NCBI GenBank assembly: GCA_910587645.1
Contig: CAJUNA010000006.1
Location: 1 to 64,000 of the forward strand
Direction: 5' to 3'
DNA from: an uncultured Oscillospiraceae bacterium
GTDB lineage: Bacteria > Bacillota > Clostridia > Oscillospirales > Oscillospiraceae
DNA length: 64,000 nucleotides
Part shown: in pieces, positions 26,744-34,178 of the stretch
Layout: every line of letters starts with the position of its first letter
How positions within the stretch are numbered: the first letter of the stretch is position 1
Notes under the pieces: generated by a model
What the model was told of the DNA's origin: nothing
Database searches by the model: none
The model's input: the letters and a program-made list of their open reading frames with translations, nothing else
Made by a program: the position numbers and the translations under genes

Positions 26744-26950
26744 GTGGCAGTATTCTGGGTGGAGAAAAACAGGGGCTGCACAGTTGCGTTGAACCACTAC
26801 CTACGCAACCACGACTTGACACTAAAGGCTAAAGGACTTATCTAGTACCAACAAAGAAAGCATTGACGTTATCCGTACCGCCGTCTGGGAACCGGAAAAG
26901 CCGGTACATCACACACAGGCAGAGGCAGGACAAAAAATAGCAAGCATAGG
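26744..26950 (+). pseudogene. N-terminal remnant of a DnaD/replisome-organiser-like gene
   Basis: A GTG with GAAAGGGGC upstream opens VAVFWVEKNRGCTVALNHYL and RNHDLTLKAKGLI, then a TAG at 26843. This resembles the start of phage replisome-organiser/RepA proteins of mobile elements (F-x-V-EK-N-x-x-Y-T-V-x-x-N-x-H-L-R-N). A related frame (STNKESIDVIRTAVWEPEK) continues past the stop, showing decay. Confidence 0.55.
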
Positions 26951-26970
26951 GATTGAGTACCCAATCCCGT

Positions 26971-27013
26971 AAAATCCCACCTTCCCGCCCTGCGGGACTT
27001 GTGGGATTTTTTG
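26971..27013 (+). terminator. Intrinsic terminator inside the element
   Basis: AAAATCCCAC (26971-26980) pairs with GTGGGATTTT (27001-27010) around an inner CCCGC/GCGGG pairing, with a T-run after it. Confidence 0.75.
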
Positions 27014-27180
27014 TTTGAACAGCTATTCCACCGCCGGGAGCAGGCGCATTGAAATACCCTCTGACTGGATAAGAGACGGCGGCCTTGACAGGCTTATCAA
27101 CCACACCTATCAGAATGCTTTCCTTTCAGATACAGAAATAGCCGAACTGCAAGCGGAGCTACCCAACCTCTGGTAGCAGT

Positions 27181-27363
27181 ATGTGGAGAAGGCTGTCCGA
27201 GTATATGGCCTCCACGGGCAAGACATACCAAAACCATACTGCTGCCATTCGCCGCTGGGCGGTGGAGGACAGGCGGGGGGAGGCGTTTACCAATGACAAC
27301 GGCAATTGCTCACAAGAGTATGGATTGGAACCGCCCGCCCTCACCCCTGCCGCAGATGACTAA
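27181..27363 (+). pseudogene. C-terminal remnant of a DnaD/replisome-organiser-like gene
   Basis: The 60-residue frame starts MWRRLSEYMASTGKTYQNHT and continues AAIRRWAVEDRR. This is the usual C-terminus of the same protein type as the fragment at 26744, so a middle part was lost or scrambled between them. No ribosome site is seen, and the sequence at 27014-27180 holds only broken frames. Confidence 0.5.
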
Positions 27364-27412
27364 TGGACAGGCAATTTCGCATAGGCTGTTGTGAAAGGCT
27401 GGGTGATGTGAT

Positions 27413-27547
27413 TTGCAGACACAGGAGCTATGCAAAAGCGTTTTCAAGGATGGAACTACAGAAACCACCCGTGAAAATTTCACGCACAAACTGACTGAGC
27501 TAATCAATCAACTGGAAAAGGGAAGACAGGCCATCGAGCAAAAATAA
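27413..27547 (+). CDS. Small ORF preceding the serine recombinase (44 aa)
   Basis: The frame QTQELCKSVFKDGTTETTRE runs on to NFTHKLTELINQLEKGRQAI and ends EQK. A TTG at 27413 is the likely start, with a weak GGTGATG site; no ATG fits. Short helical proteins of this kind are commonly found just upstream of recombinase genes in Clostridial elements. It may be an excision helper, but that is not established. Confidence 0.45.
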   Translation: MQTQELCKSVFKDGTTETTRENFTHKLTELINQLEKGRQAIEQK

Positions 27548-27550
27548 TGT

Positions 27551-27598
27551 GACAAGCTGTTTCCTCTGTGCTATACTGTAAGCAGGAAACAGCTTGTC
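27551..27598. repeat. Perfect 14-bp inverted repeat in the recombinase leader
   Basis: GACAAGCTGTTTCC (27551-27564) and GGAAACAGCTTGTC (27585-27598) are exact inverted copies separated by 20 bp that hold a TATACT hexamer. The arrangement could be an operator around the -10 box or a hairpin that attenuates recombinase expression. Confidence 0.7.
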
Positions 27599-27620
27599 TT
27601 ATCTCTGAGGAGATATGACT

Positions 27621-29174
27621 ATGAAAGCAGCGATTTACTGCCGTTTATCCGAGGAAGACAGAAACAAGCAATTTGAAACCGATGACAGCAACAGCATCCA
27701 GAATCAAAAAGCTATGCTGCTGCAATATGCGATGGAACAGGGGTGGGAAGTTTATAACCTTTATAGTGATGATGATTACACAGGATCAGACCGCCGGCGG
27801 CCCGAATTTAACCGCTTGCTGGCGGACGCCAAGGCCCACCGCTTTGACATTGTTCTCTGCAAGACCCAATCCCGCTTTACCCGTGAGCTGGAGCTGGTAG
27901 AGAAGTACATCCACGGCCTTTTCCCTATTTGGGGTATCCGCTTTGTCAGCATCGTGGACAACGCTGACACCGCTAACAAGGGCAATAAGAAGTCCCGGCA
28001 AATCAACGGACTGGTGAACGAGTGGTATCTGGAGGATATGTCGGAGAACATCCGCAGCGTCCTCACCAACCGGCGGCAGAATGGTTTTCACATTGGAGCC
28101 TTTGCCCTCTACGGCTACAAAAAAGACCCCGGCCAGAAAGGCCGTCTGCTCATTGACGAGGAAGCCGCCGCCGTTGTCCGGGAGGTGTTCACCCTCTTTT
28201 CCCAAGGCTACGGCAAGACGGCCATCGCCCGGATGCTCAACGACCGTGGTATTCCAAACCCTACCGAATACAAGCGGCTCCATGGCCTGCGTTACCAACA
28301 GCCCAAGCGGAAAAACAGCACTCTCTGGAAGTATTTTGCCATCTCCGATATGCTCACCAACGAGATTTATATTGGCAACATGGTGCAAGGCAAATATGGC
28401 AGCGTGTCCTACAAGACCAAGCAGAACAAGCCCCGTCCCCGAAGCGAGTGGTATCGCGTGGAGGGAACCCATGAGGCCATCATCGACCGCCCTCTCTGGA
28501 ACCGGGTGCAGTCCATGGTTGCGGAGCGGGCCAAGCCCTTCGACTGCGGCACTGTGGGGCTATTTGCCCGGAAAGCCAGGTGCGCTAACTGCGGCTACAC
28601 CATGCGATCCTCCAAAAACCGCGGGCGGCATTATCTCCAATGCTCTAACCGCCATGTGGCAAAGGACGCCTGCATCGGCTCCTTCATTTCGGTGGAAAAA
28701 CTGGAGCGGATGGTCATTGACGAGCTGAACCGATTGGTGGCAGCGTATCTGGACAAGGACGAGCTGGAGCGGCACCTTGCGTTTTGCGAAAATCTGCAAG
28801 ACCAGAAAAAACAGCTCTTAGACATCCTCTCCACTTATGAGAAACGGATTGCCGAATACACCAAGGGCCTGCGGGATTTGTACATGGATAAGGTCAAGGG
28901 CCTGCTCAATGACAGCGACTTCGCTGCCCTCTCTAAAGAGTTTTCCTCCGAGAAATCCCGGCTGGAGCGCGTCCTGCTGGACGGCCAGCGGCAGCTCAGG
29001 TCGCTGGAGGACAGAATTGCCGTTGGAGACAACCGAAAGGCTTTAGTGGAGCGGTATGTAACCCTGGAACATTTGACCCGAGAAATCGTGGAAATCCTCG
29101 TTGATTACATCACTGTAGGCAAGCGCATCCCTGGAACAAAGGATGTTCCCATTGAAATCCACTGGAACTTTTAA
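27621..29174 (+). CDS. Large serine recombinase (TnpX/TndX type)
   Basis: The 517-residue enzyme starts at the second ATG (27621), which is 8 bases from GGAG; the first ATG is only two bases away. It opens MKAAIYCRLSEED with the nucleophile Ser10, followed by the resolvase domain (LVEKYIHGLFPIWGIRFV), a recombinase domain (IARMLNDRGIPNP), a zinc ribbon CANCGYTM near 320 with a later C-S-N, and a C-terminal coiled coil near 390-450. It catalyses integration and excision of the element by cut and rejoin at a 2-bp crossover, here GA. It appears intact. Confidence 0.92.
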   Translation: MKAAIYCRLSEEDRNKQFETDDSNSIQNQKAMLLQYAMEQGWEVYNLYSDDDYTGSDRRRPEFNRLLADAKAHRFDIVLCKTQSRFTRELELVEKYIHGLFPIWGIRFVSIVDNADTANKGNKKSRQINGLVNEWYLEDMSENIRSVLTNRRQNGFHIGAFALYGYKKDPGQKGRLLIDEEAAAVVREVFTLFSQGYGKTAIARMLNDRGIPNPTEYKRLHGLRYQQPKRKNSTLWKYFAISDMLTNEIYIGNMVQGKYGSVSYKTKQNKPRPRSEWYRVEGTHEAIIDRPLWNRVQSMVAERAKPFDCGTVGLFARKARCANCGYTMRSSKNRGRHYLQCSNRHVAKDACIGSFISVEKLERMVIDELNRLVAAYLDKDELERHLAFCENLQDQKKQLLDILSTYEKRIAEYTKGLRDLYMDKVKGLLNDSDFAALSKEFSSEKSRLERVLLDGQRQLRSLEDRIAVGDNRKALVERYVTLEHLTREIVEILVDYITVGKRIPGTKDVPIEIHWNF

Positions 29175-29186
29175 GGAGCATAGCCC

Positions 29187-29381
29187 ATGCAGCCCACAGA
29201 AGAATTTGAAAAATCCGTCCAATCCATCGACCAGGCCCTGGGTGAGATTGAGCGCACTCTGGAACAAATGCTGACCCTGGCCCACCTGTCCGCCAGCGGC
29301 CTAAACGTAGACCGGGCCGCGCTGCAAAAGACGCTGGAACGCCTTCAACATAAAATTGACCGCATTGCGGACGCCATTTGA
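29187..29381 (+). CDS. Small coiled-coil protein after the recombinase (64 aa)
   Basis: The ORF starts 13 bp after the recombinase stop with AAGGAG 8 bases before ATG, so it is in the same operon. It reads MQPTEEFEKSVQSIDQALGE and ends in a Leu/Arg-rich helix (LERLQHKIDRIADAI), a probable coiled coil. It lies within 55 bp of the right end of the element. A role in controlling recombination direction is possible by position only. Confidence 0.6.
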   Translation: MQPTEEFEKSVQSIDQALGEIERTLEQMLTLAHLSASGLNVDRAALQKTLERLQHKIDRIADAI

Positions 29382-29432
29382 CGTGATTTTTCGCCATTTT
29401 CTGCACAAAGTTGTACTTTGGTGATTGCACCA

Positions 29433-29627
29433 GAGCAGAAGGCCCGCGTTACCTACGACAATATCCTGCGGCTCAGTGACGACCCCGATGTCAACGATGC
29501 CATCCGGTTCCTGCGGCAGAGGGAGATTGTGCATTTCCAGCGGTTTGGTGAAGCCCTCCGTCTTGTCAAAGACCGCCAGTCTGAAAAAAACAACGTTTAT
29601 TTCACTAACCCATCGTTTGACCGCTGA
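29433..29627 (+). pseudogene. cotJC: 3' part of the interrupted cotJC-type gene
   Basis: Reading from the GA at the right element end, the frame gives EQKARVTYDNILRLSDD, then FLRQREIVHFQRFGEALRL with the second set of catalase metal ligands (E, E and H), and ends VYFTNPSFDR before TGA. It continues exactly from the left piece at 24881-25105. It has no start signal of its own, so it is silent unless the element excises. Confidence 0.85.
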
Positions 29628-29735
29628 AAAACGGTCGCACCTATAGGGCACAAAAACAAGACCAGCACAGTATAAAAGTGGTATATCCACCAAGTTCTGG
29701 ATTAAAAAGTTGGGACGAAAGCTGATTGGCATGCG

Positions 29736-29769
29736 CAGCCCACTTGCCGGTATACTGGCAAGTGGGCTG
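29736..29769 (+). terminator. Hairpin after the cotJC remnant
   Basis: CAGCCCACTTGCC (29736-29748) pairs perfectly with GGCAAGTGGGCTG (29757-29769), followed by a T-rich stretch. It probably was the cotJC terminator, or an IS end. Confidence 0.65.
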
Positions 29770-29787
29770 TTGTACACTTTTCTCATA

Positions 29788-29905
29788 AAACGTTGGATTG
29801 TAGAACGTTCTTTTATCTGGCTTGATGAATACCGGCGGCTTTGAAAAACTGCGTGCACAGATGGCAGGGTTCCTTCCATATGCTGGCTATGGCCTTCATT
29901 TGTTA
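29788..29905 (+). pseudogene. C-terminal remnant of an IS5-type transposase
   Basis: The first frame reads KRWIVERSFIWLDEYRRL, which is the R-W-x-VER-x-F-x-WL-x-x-Y-RRL signature of IS5-family DDE transposases. It is followed by a stop, and another frame continues as FHMLAMAFICY. The catalytic Glu segment is present but the rest of the gene is gone. The sequence at 29906-30075 holds no gene. Confidence 0.6.
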
Positions 29906-30075
29906 TTAAAAGTCAAACAGACTGCCGTTTACAGTACCAAAATTTGGAGACCTTTCAGAAAATAGGCCGGTACCCAGGCCGATGGAATCCACCAGAACAT
30001 GCCCGCAAAAGCGAGCCCAGCGACATCCTGCACCGTGTCCCCACAGGATGGAAACGGTGATTCCTTAAAATCACC

Positions 30076-30104
30076 TTGACAAAACCCAGGATTCCCGCTA
30101 TACT
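30076..30104 (+). promoter_or_regulatory. Promoter of the tyrS T-box operon
   Basis: TTGACA (30076-30081) and TATACT (30099-30104) are separated by exactly 17 bp, giving a near-consensus sigma-A promoter just ahead of the T-box leader. Confidence 0.8.
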
Positions 30105-30109
30105 ACTTC

Positions 30110-30400
30110 CAAAGCAATGATGGGAAAGAGTACTGCGGTTTTGCCCTGCACAGAGAACCTCCGGTTGGTGTAAGGAGGTGAGGGTCACGGTGGGAATACC
30201 TCCTTGAGCTGCGGATCGAACGTCTTTTGGATCAGTAGGCTCCGCCGGATGCGCCCGATATTGCGCGGGAGTTCTGCTGGGAACTCCGTGAGGCCGCTCT
30301 CGCGAGTGAGCGGCGAACCAGAGGTGGTACCGCGAACATTCGCCCTCTGTCCTAAGTCCCTGCCAAAAAGGCGGGAGATGGACAGGGGGTGTTTTTTACA
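30110..30400 (+). ncRNA. Tyrosine-specific T-box leader
   Basis: The leader has the AGAGTA motif of stem I, an AGAGAACC-type bulge segment, the specifier GAA-UAC (TAC at 30197-30199, a tyrosine codon), the T-box AGAGGTGGTACCGCG at 30320-30334 and a terminator stem (about 30341-30351 with 30380-30391) before a T-run at 30392-30397. Uncharged tRNA-Tyr would pair with both sites and prevent termination, raising expression of the genes that follow up to tyrS. Confidence 0.88.
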
Positions 30401-30416
30401 GAAGGGAGCGAAAGAC

Positions 30417-30707
30417 GTGGAGCGGGAAATCTGCGGCCGCTGCGGCGGGGCAATGGCGTTTATTAGACGGGAAAAACTGCAATTGGGCCAGTATGGCATA
30501 CTTTCCGGCCATCTGAGCCATCTTTGCTCCGGGGCGCTGGAAGTAAGCATTTACTGCTGCCGCGCTTGTAAAAAGCTGGAGTTCTACGCGGCGGGTTCGG
30601 AGGAGGACGAAGGCGGCATCCCGCACATCCCTTGCCCGCACTGCGGCCAGCTCCATGAGATGGACGATCCCAAATGCCCGTACTGCAGGAAGCGGTTGCT
30701 GGAGTGA
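30417..30707 (+). CDS. Zinc-ribbon protein in the tyrS T-box operon
   Basis: The start is GTG at 30417 with GGGAG 8 bases upstream, just after the T-box terminator; earlier in-frame starts lie inside the leader RNA. The 96-residue protein has CGRCGG, CRACKK, CPHCGQ and CPYCRK, enough for two zinc-ribbon sites, and no other domain. It is the first gene under the tyrosine T-box, ahead of a GNAT enzyme and tyrS. Small zinc-ribbon proteins near aminoacyl-tRNA synthetase genes have no agreed function. Confidence 0.65.
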   Translation: MEREICGRCGGAMAFIRREKLQLGQYGILSGHLSHLCSGALEVSIYCCRACKKLEFYAAGSEEDEGGIPHIPCPHCGQLHEMDDPKCPYCRKRLLE

Positions 30708-30739
30708 AGCTGGCTTTTGGATTTAGAAGGGAGAATAAT

Positions 30740-31279
30740 ATGACAATCGAGAATAATATGACAATCAGGCTGGGCACGCCGGAGGATCTGGACGCGCTGG
30801 TGCAGCTTTATGACGCGGTCTGCGACCATATGGCGGCTGCGGTGAACTACACCGGCTGGAAAAAAGGCGCCTATCCCGCCCGCCAGGACGCGGAAGAAGG
30901 GATCCGGGACGGGATCCTCTACTTGGCGGAGGAGGATGGGGAAGCGATGGGCTCCTTTATCCTAAGCCACAGGCAAGAGGACGCCTATGACGGGGTGAAA
31001 TGGCAGGCGGATCTGCCGGAGCGGGACGTCTTAACCATCTATACCTTCATGGTAGATCCCCAAAAGCGGGGACGGGGCATAGGGCGGGAGATGCTCCACT
31101 TCGCGGCCAGCCAAGGATTGGCGCAGGGTGCAAAGGCCATCCGGCTGGACGTATATGAGAAAAATCTTCCAGCCATCAAACTGTATGAATCCGCAGGCTT
31201 TCGGTATATTGATACAGTAAGCCTGGGTTTGGAAGATATCGGCCTGGACCGGTTCCTGCTGTACGAAAAGCTGCTGTAA
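30740..31279 (+). CDS. GNAT-family N-acetyltransferase
   Basis: The 179-residue protein has the GNAT fold: a first strand MTIRLGTPEDLDALVQLYD, the acetyl-CoA motif VDPQKRGRGIGREMLHFA, and the C-terminal motif LDVYEKNLPAIKLYESAGF. The start is ATG 30740 with GGGAG 6 bases upstream. A second ATG 18 bp later is preceded by a near-perfect copy of the same 18-bp stretch, so two starts compete. The substrate is unknown. Its place under the tyrosine T-box, between a zinc-ribbon gene and tyrS, suggests a link to translation or amino-acid stress. Confidence 0.82.
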   Translation: MTIENNMTIRLGTPEDLDALVQLYDAVCDHMAAAVNYTGWKKGAYPARQDAEEGIRDGILYLAEEDGEAMGSFILSHRQEDAYDGVKWQADLPERDVLTIYTFMVDPQKRGRGIGREMLHFAASQGLAQGAKAIRLDVYEKNLPAIKLYESAGFRYIDTVSLGLEDIGLDRFLLYEKLL

Positions 31280-31329
31280 CACGCGGCTTGCATGAAAAAC
31301 AGGTAACAAAAATAAAAGGAGAATCCACT

Positions 31330-32556
31330 ATGCAATTATACGAAGAACTGGCGGCCCGGGGCTTGATTGCCCAGGTCACCAACGAGGATGAAATCAGAGA
31401 AATAATCAATGCGGGCAAGGCCACCTTCTATATCGGCTTCGACTGCACAGCAGACAGCCTGACGGCGGGTCATTTTGTGGCTTTGACCTTCATGAAGCGT
31501 TTGCAAATGGCGGGCAACAAGCCCATCGCGCTGATCGGCGGCGGCACCACTATGATTGGCGACCCCTCCGGCCGCACCGATATGCGCAAGATGCTCACCC
31601 GGGAGGATATCGACCACAACGCCCAGTGCTTTAAGCGCCAGATGGAGCGGTTCATTGCGTTTGGCGAGGGCAAGGCACAGATGGTCAATAACGCCGACTG
31701 GCTGCTTGGATTGAACTACGTGGAACTGCTGCGGGAGGTGGGCGCGTGCTTCTCCGTGAACAACATGCTCCGGGCGGAGTGCTATAAGCAGCGTATGGAA
31801 AAAGGGCTGAGCTTCCTGGAGTTCAACTACATGATTATGCAGTCCTACGACTTCTACCATCTGTTCCAGAGCCATGGCTGCAACATGCAGTTCGGCGGTA
31901 ACGACCAATGGTCTAACATGCTGGGCGGTACCGAGCTGATCCGCCGGAAGCTGGGCAAGGATGCCCACTGCATGACCATCAACCTGCTCACCGACTCCCA
32001 AGGCAACAAAATGGGCAAGACCGCCGGCAACGCCGTGTGGCTGGATCCCAACAAAACCAGCCCTTACGATTTTTACCAGTACTGGCGCAACGTGGAGGAC
32101 GCGGATGTGATGAAGTGCGTCCGCTGGCTCACCTTCCTGCCCCTGGAGCAGATTGACGAGATGGACGGTTGGACTGGAAGCCAGCTCAACCGCGCAAAGG
32201 AAATCCTGGCCTGGGAGCTGACCAATATGGTTCACGGCAAGGAGGAAGCCGACAAGGCTCAAAATGCCGCAAAGGCCCTGTTCGGCGGTGGCGGCGACAA
32301 TGCCAATATGCCTACCACTGCGCTGTCCAACGACAGCTTCGGGGACGGCCAGATCGGGATTATGAATCTGCTGGTGGCCTGCGGTCTCGCGCCCTCCAAG
32401 GGCGAAGCCCGCCGGTTGATCCAACAGGGCGGCGTGTCTGTCAACGACCAAAAGATAACCGATATTGACCAGAAGTTTGGCTGCGAACTGTTCCTTGGAG
32501 ACGGTGTGATTATCAAGAAGGGCAAAAAGGTATTTCACCGGGCTGTGATGAACTAA
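31330..32556 (+). CDS. tyrS: Tyrosyl-tRNA synthetase
   Basis: The 408-residue enzyme starts at ATG 31330 with AAAAGGAG upstream. It has FDCTADSLTAGHFVAL (the HIGH-equivalent motif), the tyrosine pocket GGNDQWSNMLGG, the KMSKS equivalent as NKMGKTAGN, and a C-terminal S4-type RNA-binding domain ending GKKVFHRAV. It charges tRNA-Tyr. The K-M-G-K-T form of the loop is typical of one branch of bacterial TyrRS. The tyrosine T-box at 30110-30400 regulates it. Confidence 0.95.
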   Translation: MQLYEELAARGLIAQVTNEDEIREIINAGKATFYIGFDCTADSLTAGHFVALTFMKRLQMAGNKPIALIGGGTTMIGDPSGRTDMRKMLTREDIDHNAQCFKRQMERFIAFGEGKAQMVNNADWLLGLNYVELLREVGACFSVNNMLRAECYKQRMEKGLSFLEFNYMIMQSYDFYHLFQSHGCNMQFGGNDQWSNMLGGTELIRRKLGKDAHCMTINLLTDSQGNKMGKTAGNAVWLDPNKTSPYDFYQYWRNVEDADVMKCVRWLTFLPLEQIDEMDGWTGSQLNRAKEILAWELTNMVHGKEEADKAQNAAKALFGGGGDNANMPTTALSNDSFGDGQIGIMNLLVACGLAPSKGEARRLIQQGGVSVNDQKITDIDQKFGCELFLGDGVIIKKGKKVFHRAVMN

Positions 32557-32620
32557 AGCACGGCTCGCCGCCCGGTCACATTGGCAGAGGTGGATTGCAA
32601 TAAATAAAATCTAATTTATC

Positions 32621-32649
32621 GGGCAGTTACCTATGCATGGTAACTGCCC
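32621..32649 (+). terminator. Terminator after tyrS
   Basis: An 11-bp perfect stem, GGGCAGTTACC (32621-32631) with GGTAACTGCCC (32639-32649), with a 7-nt loop. The T-run after it is poor. The sequence at 32650-32757 holds no gene. Confidence 0.65.
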
Positions 32650-32757
32650 ACTTTAGATATTTTGAGGAATTGCGTTGAGCAGCACCAATTTAAAAGCGGT
32701 AAAGAAAACACAGCCGCGATACTGGGCATAAAATTTGCTGGAATTTTCGCAAAAGGC

Positions 32758-32786
32758 TTGCCAAAAGAGAAAGAGTGTGCTATAAA
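32758..32786 (+). promoter_or_regulatory. Promoter of the pheST T-box operon
   Basis: TTGCCA (32758-32763) and TATAAA (32781-32786) are 17 bp apart, directly before the T-box leader. Confidence 0.65.
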
Positions 32787-32789
32787 AGA

Positions 32790-33030
32790 AAGAGTAAAAT
32801 TGCGAGGAACGGGAAAATAGGGAGAAGCTCAACCACAGAGAGGGGCGGTCACCGGCTGGAAGCCGCCTTGGTCAGAGCTCCCTTGGTTCGCCCGGGAGCG
32901 GCCCACGAGAGTGGGACGGCCTGCCCTGCCGTTACCGGGGTCGGAGTGTCCGCGCCCTGGCGCGGAAATGCGGGTGGTACCGCGGAAGGCTTGCCTTTCG
33001 TCCCCATTGGAGGGACGGGGGGCTTTTTTT
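32790..33030 (+). ncRNA. Phenylalanine-specific T-box leader
   Basis: It contains AAGAGTA of stem I, AGAGAGG followed by a GGCGGT...GCCGCC hairpin, a candidate UUC (Phe) specifier at 32887-32889, the T-box GCGGGTGGTACCGCGG at 32970-32985 and a terminator CGTCCC/GGGACG (32999-33004 and 33012-33017) before a T-run. The T-box itself is certain; the specifier was inferred from its position and from pheS downstream. Confidence 0.88.
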
Positions 33031-33134
33031 CTTGACCGGACGCGGCGGCACGTACCGTGGGTGGTTCTATTTGTTTTTGGCAATAACCGCTTATTATATC
33101 TTTCAAAATACAAAAAGGTTAAGGAGTATCTGCA

Positions 33135-34160
33135 ATGAAAGACCAATTAGCAAAAATCCGCGCGGAAGCCCTAGCGGCTCTGGAGGGCGTCCAGGACGCC
33201 GCCGGGCTGGACGGGCTGCGCGTCAAGTACCTGGGCAAGAAGGGGGAACTGACCGGCGTACTGAAGATGATGGGCAAGCTCTCCCCGGAGGAGCGCCCCG
33301 TCATGGGCCAGATGGCCAACGATGTCCGCGCCGCCCTGGAAAAGGCCCTGGACGAGGCATCCCAAAAGCTGGAAGCCGCTGCCTTGGCGCTGCGGCTCAA
33401 GGCCGAAGCCATCGACGTCACAATCCCCGGCCAGGCCGTCGCCGTAGGCCGGGAGCATCCGATGAATATTGCCCTCAACGAGATGAAGGACATCTTCACC
33501 GGCATGGGCTTCACCATCATGGACGGCCCGGAGGTGGAACTGGCGGCGTATAACTTCGACCGGCTCAACGCCGAGGAGGGCCACCCCTCCCGGGATTGGT
33601 CCGACACCTTCTATTTCGACCAGGACAGCCGGGTGATGCTCCGCAGCCAGACCTCCCCCATGCAGGTGCGGGCGATGGACACCCTGCCCCTGCCCATCCG
33701 CATACTGGCCCCGGGCCGGGTCTACCGGAAGGACGAGGTGGACGCCACCCATTCCCCCATGTTCCACCAGGTGGAGGGGCTGGTTATCGACAAGGGCGTG
33801 ACCATGGCGGACTTGAAGGGGGCGCTGAACACCGTGGCGGAGCGCCTGTTCGGCGAGGGCACCAAGACCCGTTTCCGGCCCCATCACTTCCCCTTCACCG
33901 AACCGAGCTGTGAGATGGACGTCCAGTGCCACAAATGCGGCGGCGTAGGCTGCCCCACCTGCACGGGCGAGGGCTGGATCGAACTGCTGGGGGCGGGCAT
34001 GGTCCATCCCCGGGTGCTGGAAATGGCCGGCATCGACCCGGAGGTTTACTCCGGCTGGGCTTTCGGCTTCGGACTGGAGCGGCTGGCGCTGCGGCGGTTT
34101 AAGATTGACGATGTGCGCCTGATTTTTGAAAATAACATCCGCTTCTTAGAGCAGTTTTAA
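33135..34160 (+). CDS. pheS: Phenylalanyl-tRNA synthetase alpha subunit
   Basis: The 341-residue subunit starts at ATG with TTAAGGAG upstream. A coiled-coil N-terminal arm (residues 1-95) is followed by the class II core: motif 2 DATHSPMFHQVEG near 205, the Cys-rich loop CHKCGGVGCPTC, and motif 3 GWAFGFGLERLAL near 310. With PheT it forms the alpha2-beta2 enzyme that charges tRNA-Phe. It lies 18 bp upstream of pheT and is controlled by the Phe T-box. Confidence 0.96.
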   Translation: MKDQLAKIRAEALAALEGVQDAAGLDGLRVKYLGKKGELTGVLKMMGKLSPEERPVMGQMANDVRAALEKALDEASQKLEAAALALRLKAEAIDVTIPGQAVAVGREHPMNIALNEMKDIFTGMGFTIMDGPEVELAAYNFDRLNAEEGHPSRDWSDTFYFDQDSRVMLRSQTSPMQVRAMDTLPLPIRILAPGRVYRKDEVDATHSPMFHQVEGLVIDKGVTMADLKGALNTVAERLFGEGTKTRFRPHHFPFTEPSCEMDVQCHKCGGVGCPTCTGEGWIELLGAGMVHPRVLEMAGIDPEVYSGWAFGFGLERLALRRFKIDDVRLIFENNIRFLEQF

Positions 34161-34178
34161 ATAGGGGGGAACCAATTT

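Larger units (their letters stand above)
25106..29434 (+). mobile_element. 4.3-kb serine-recombinase element inserted in cotJC at a GA site
   Basis: The left cotJC piece ends ...GCAGCG before GA (25106-25107), and the right piece starts after CACCA with GA (29433-29434). Joining the two across one GA restores the reading EDLAA-EQKAR without gap. The ends are imperfect inverted repeats (TGGGGCGATTG against TGGTGCAATCA). GA crossovers with large serine recombinases are known for TnpX/TndX elements such as Tn4451 and Tn5397. The element carries the recombinase (27621-29174), small flanking ORFs, a TIR-like gene and decayed cargo, and no mobilisation genes were seen. Confidence 0.8.

Noticed and set aside
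29418..29627. An independent 69-residue gene starting MVIAPEQKAR
   Set aside because: The first codons belong to the mobile-element end and the remainder is exactly the 3' part of cotJC.
30129..30145. GAGTAC near the start of the tyrS leader as the T-box specifier
   Set aside because: AGAGTA is a general stem I motif. The codon after GAA at 30195-30199 fits the specifier position better.
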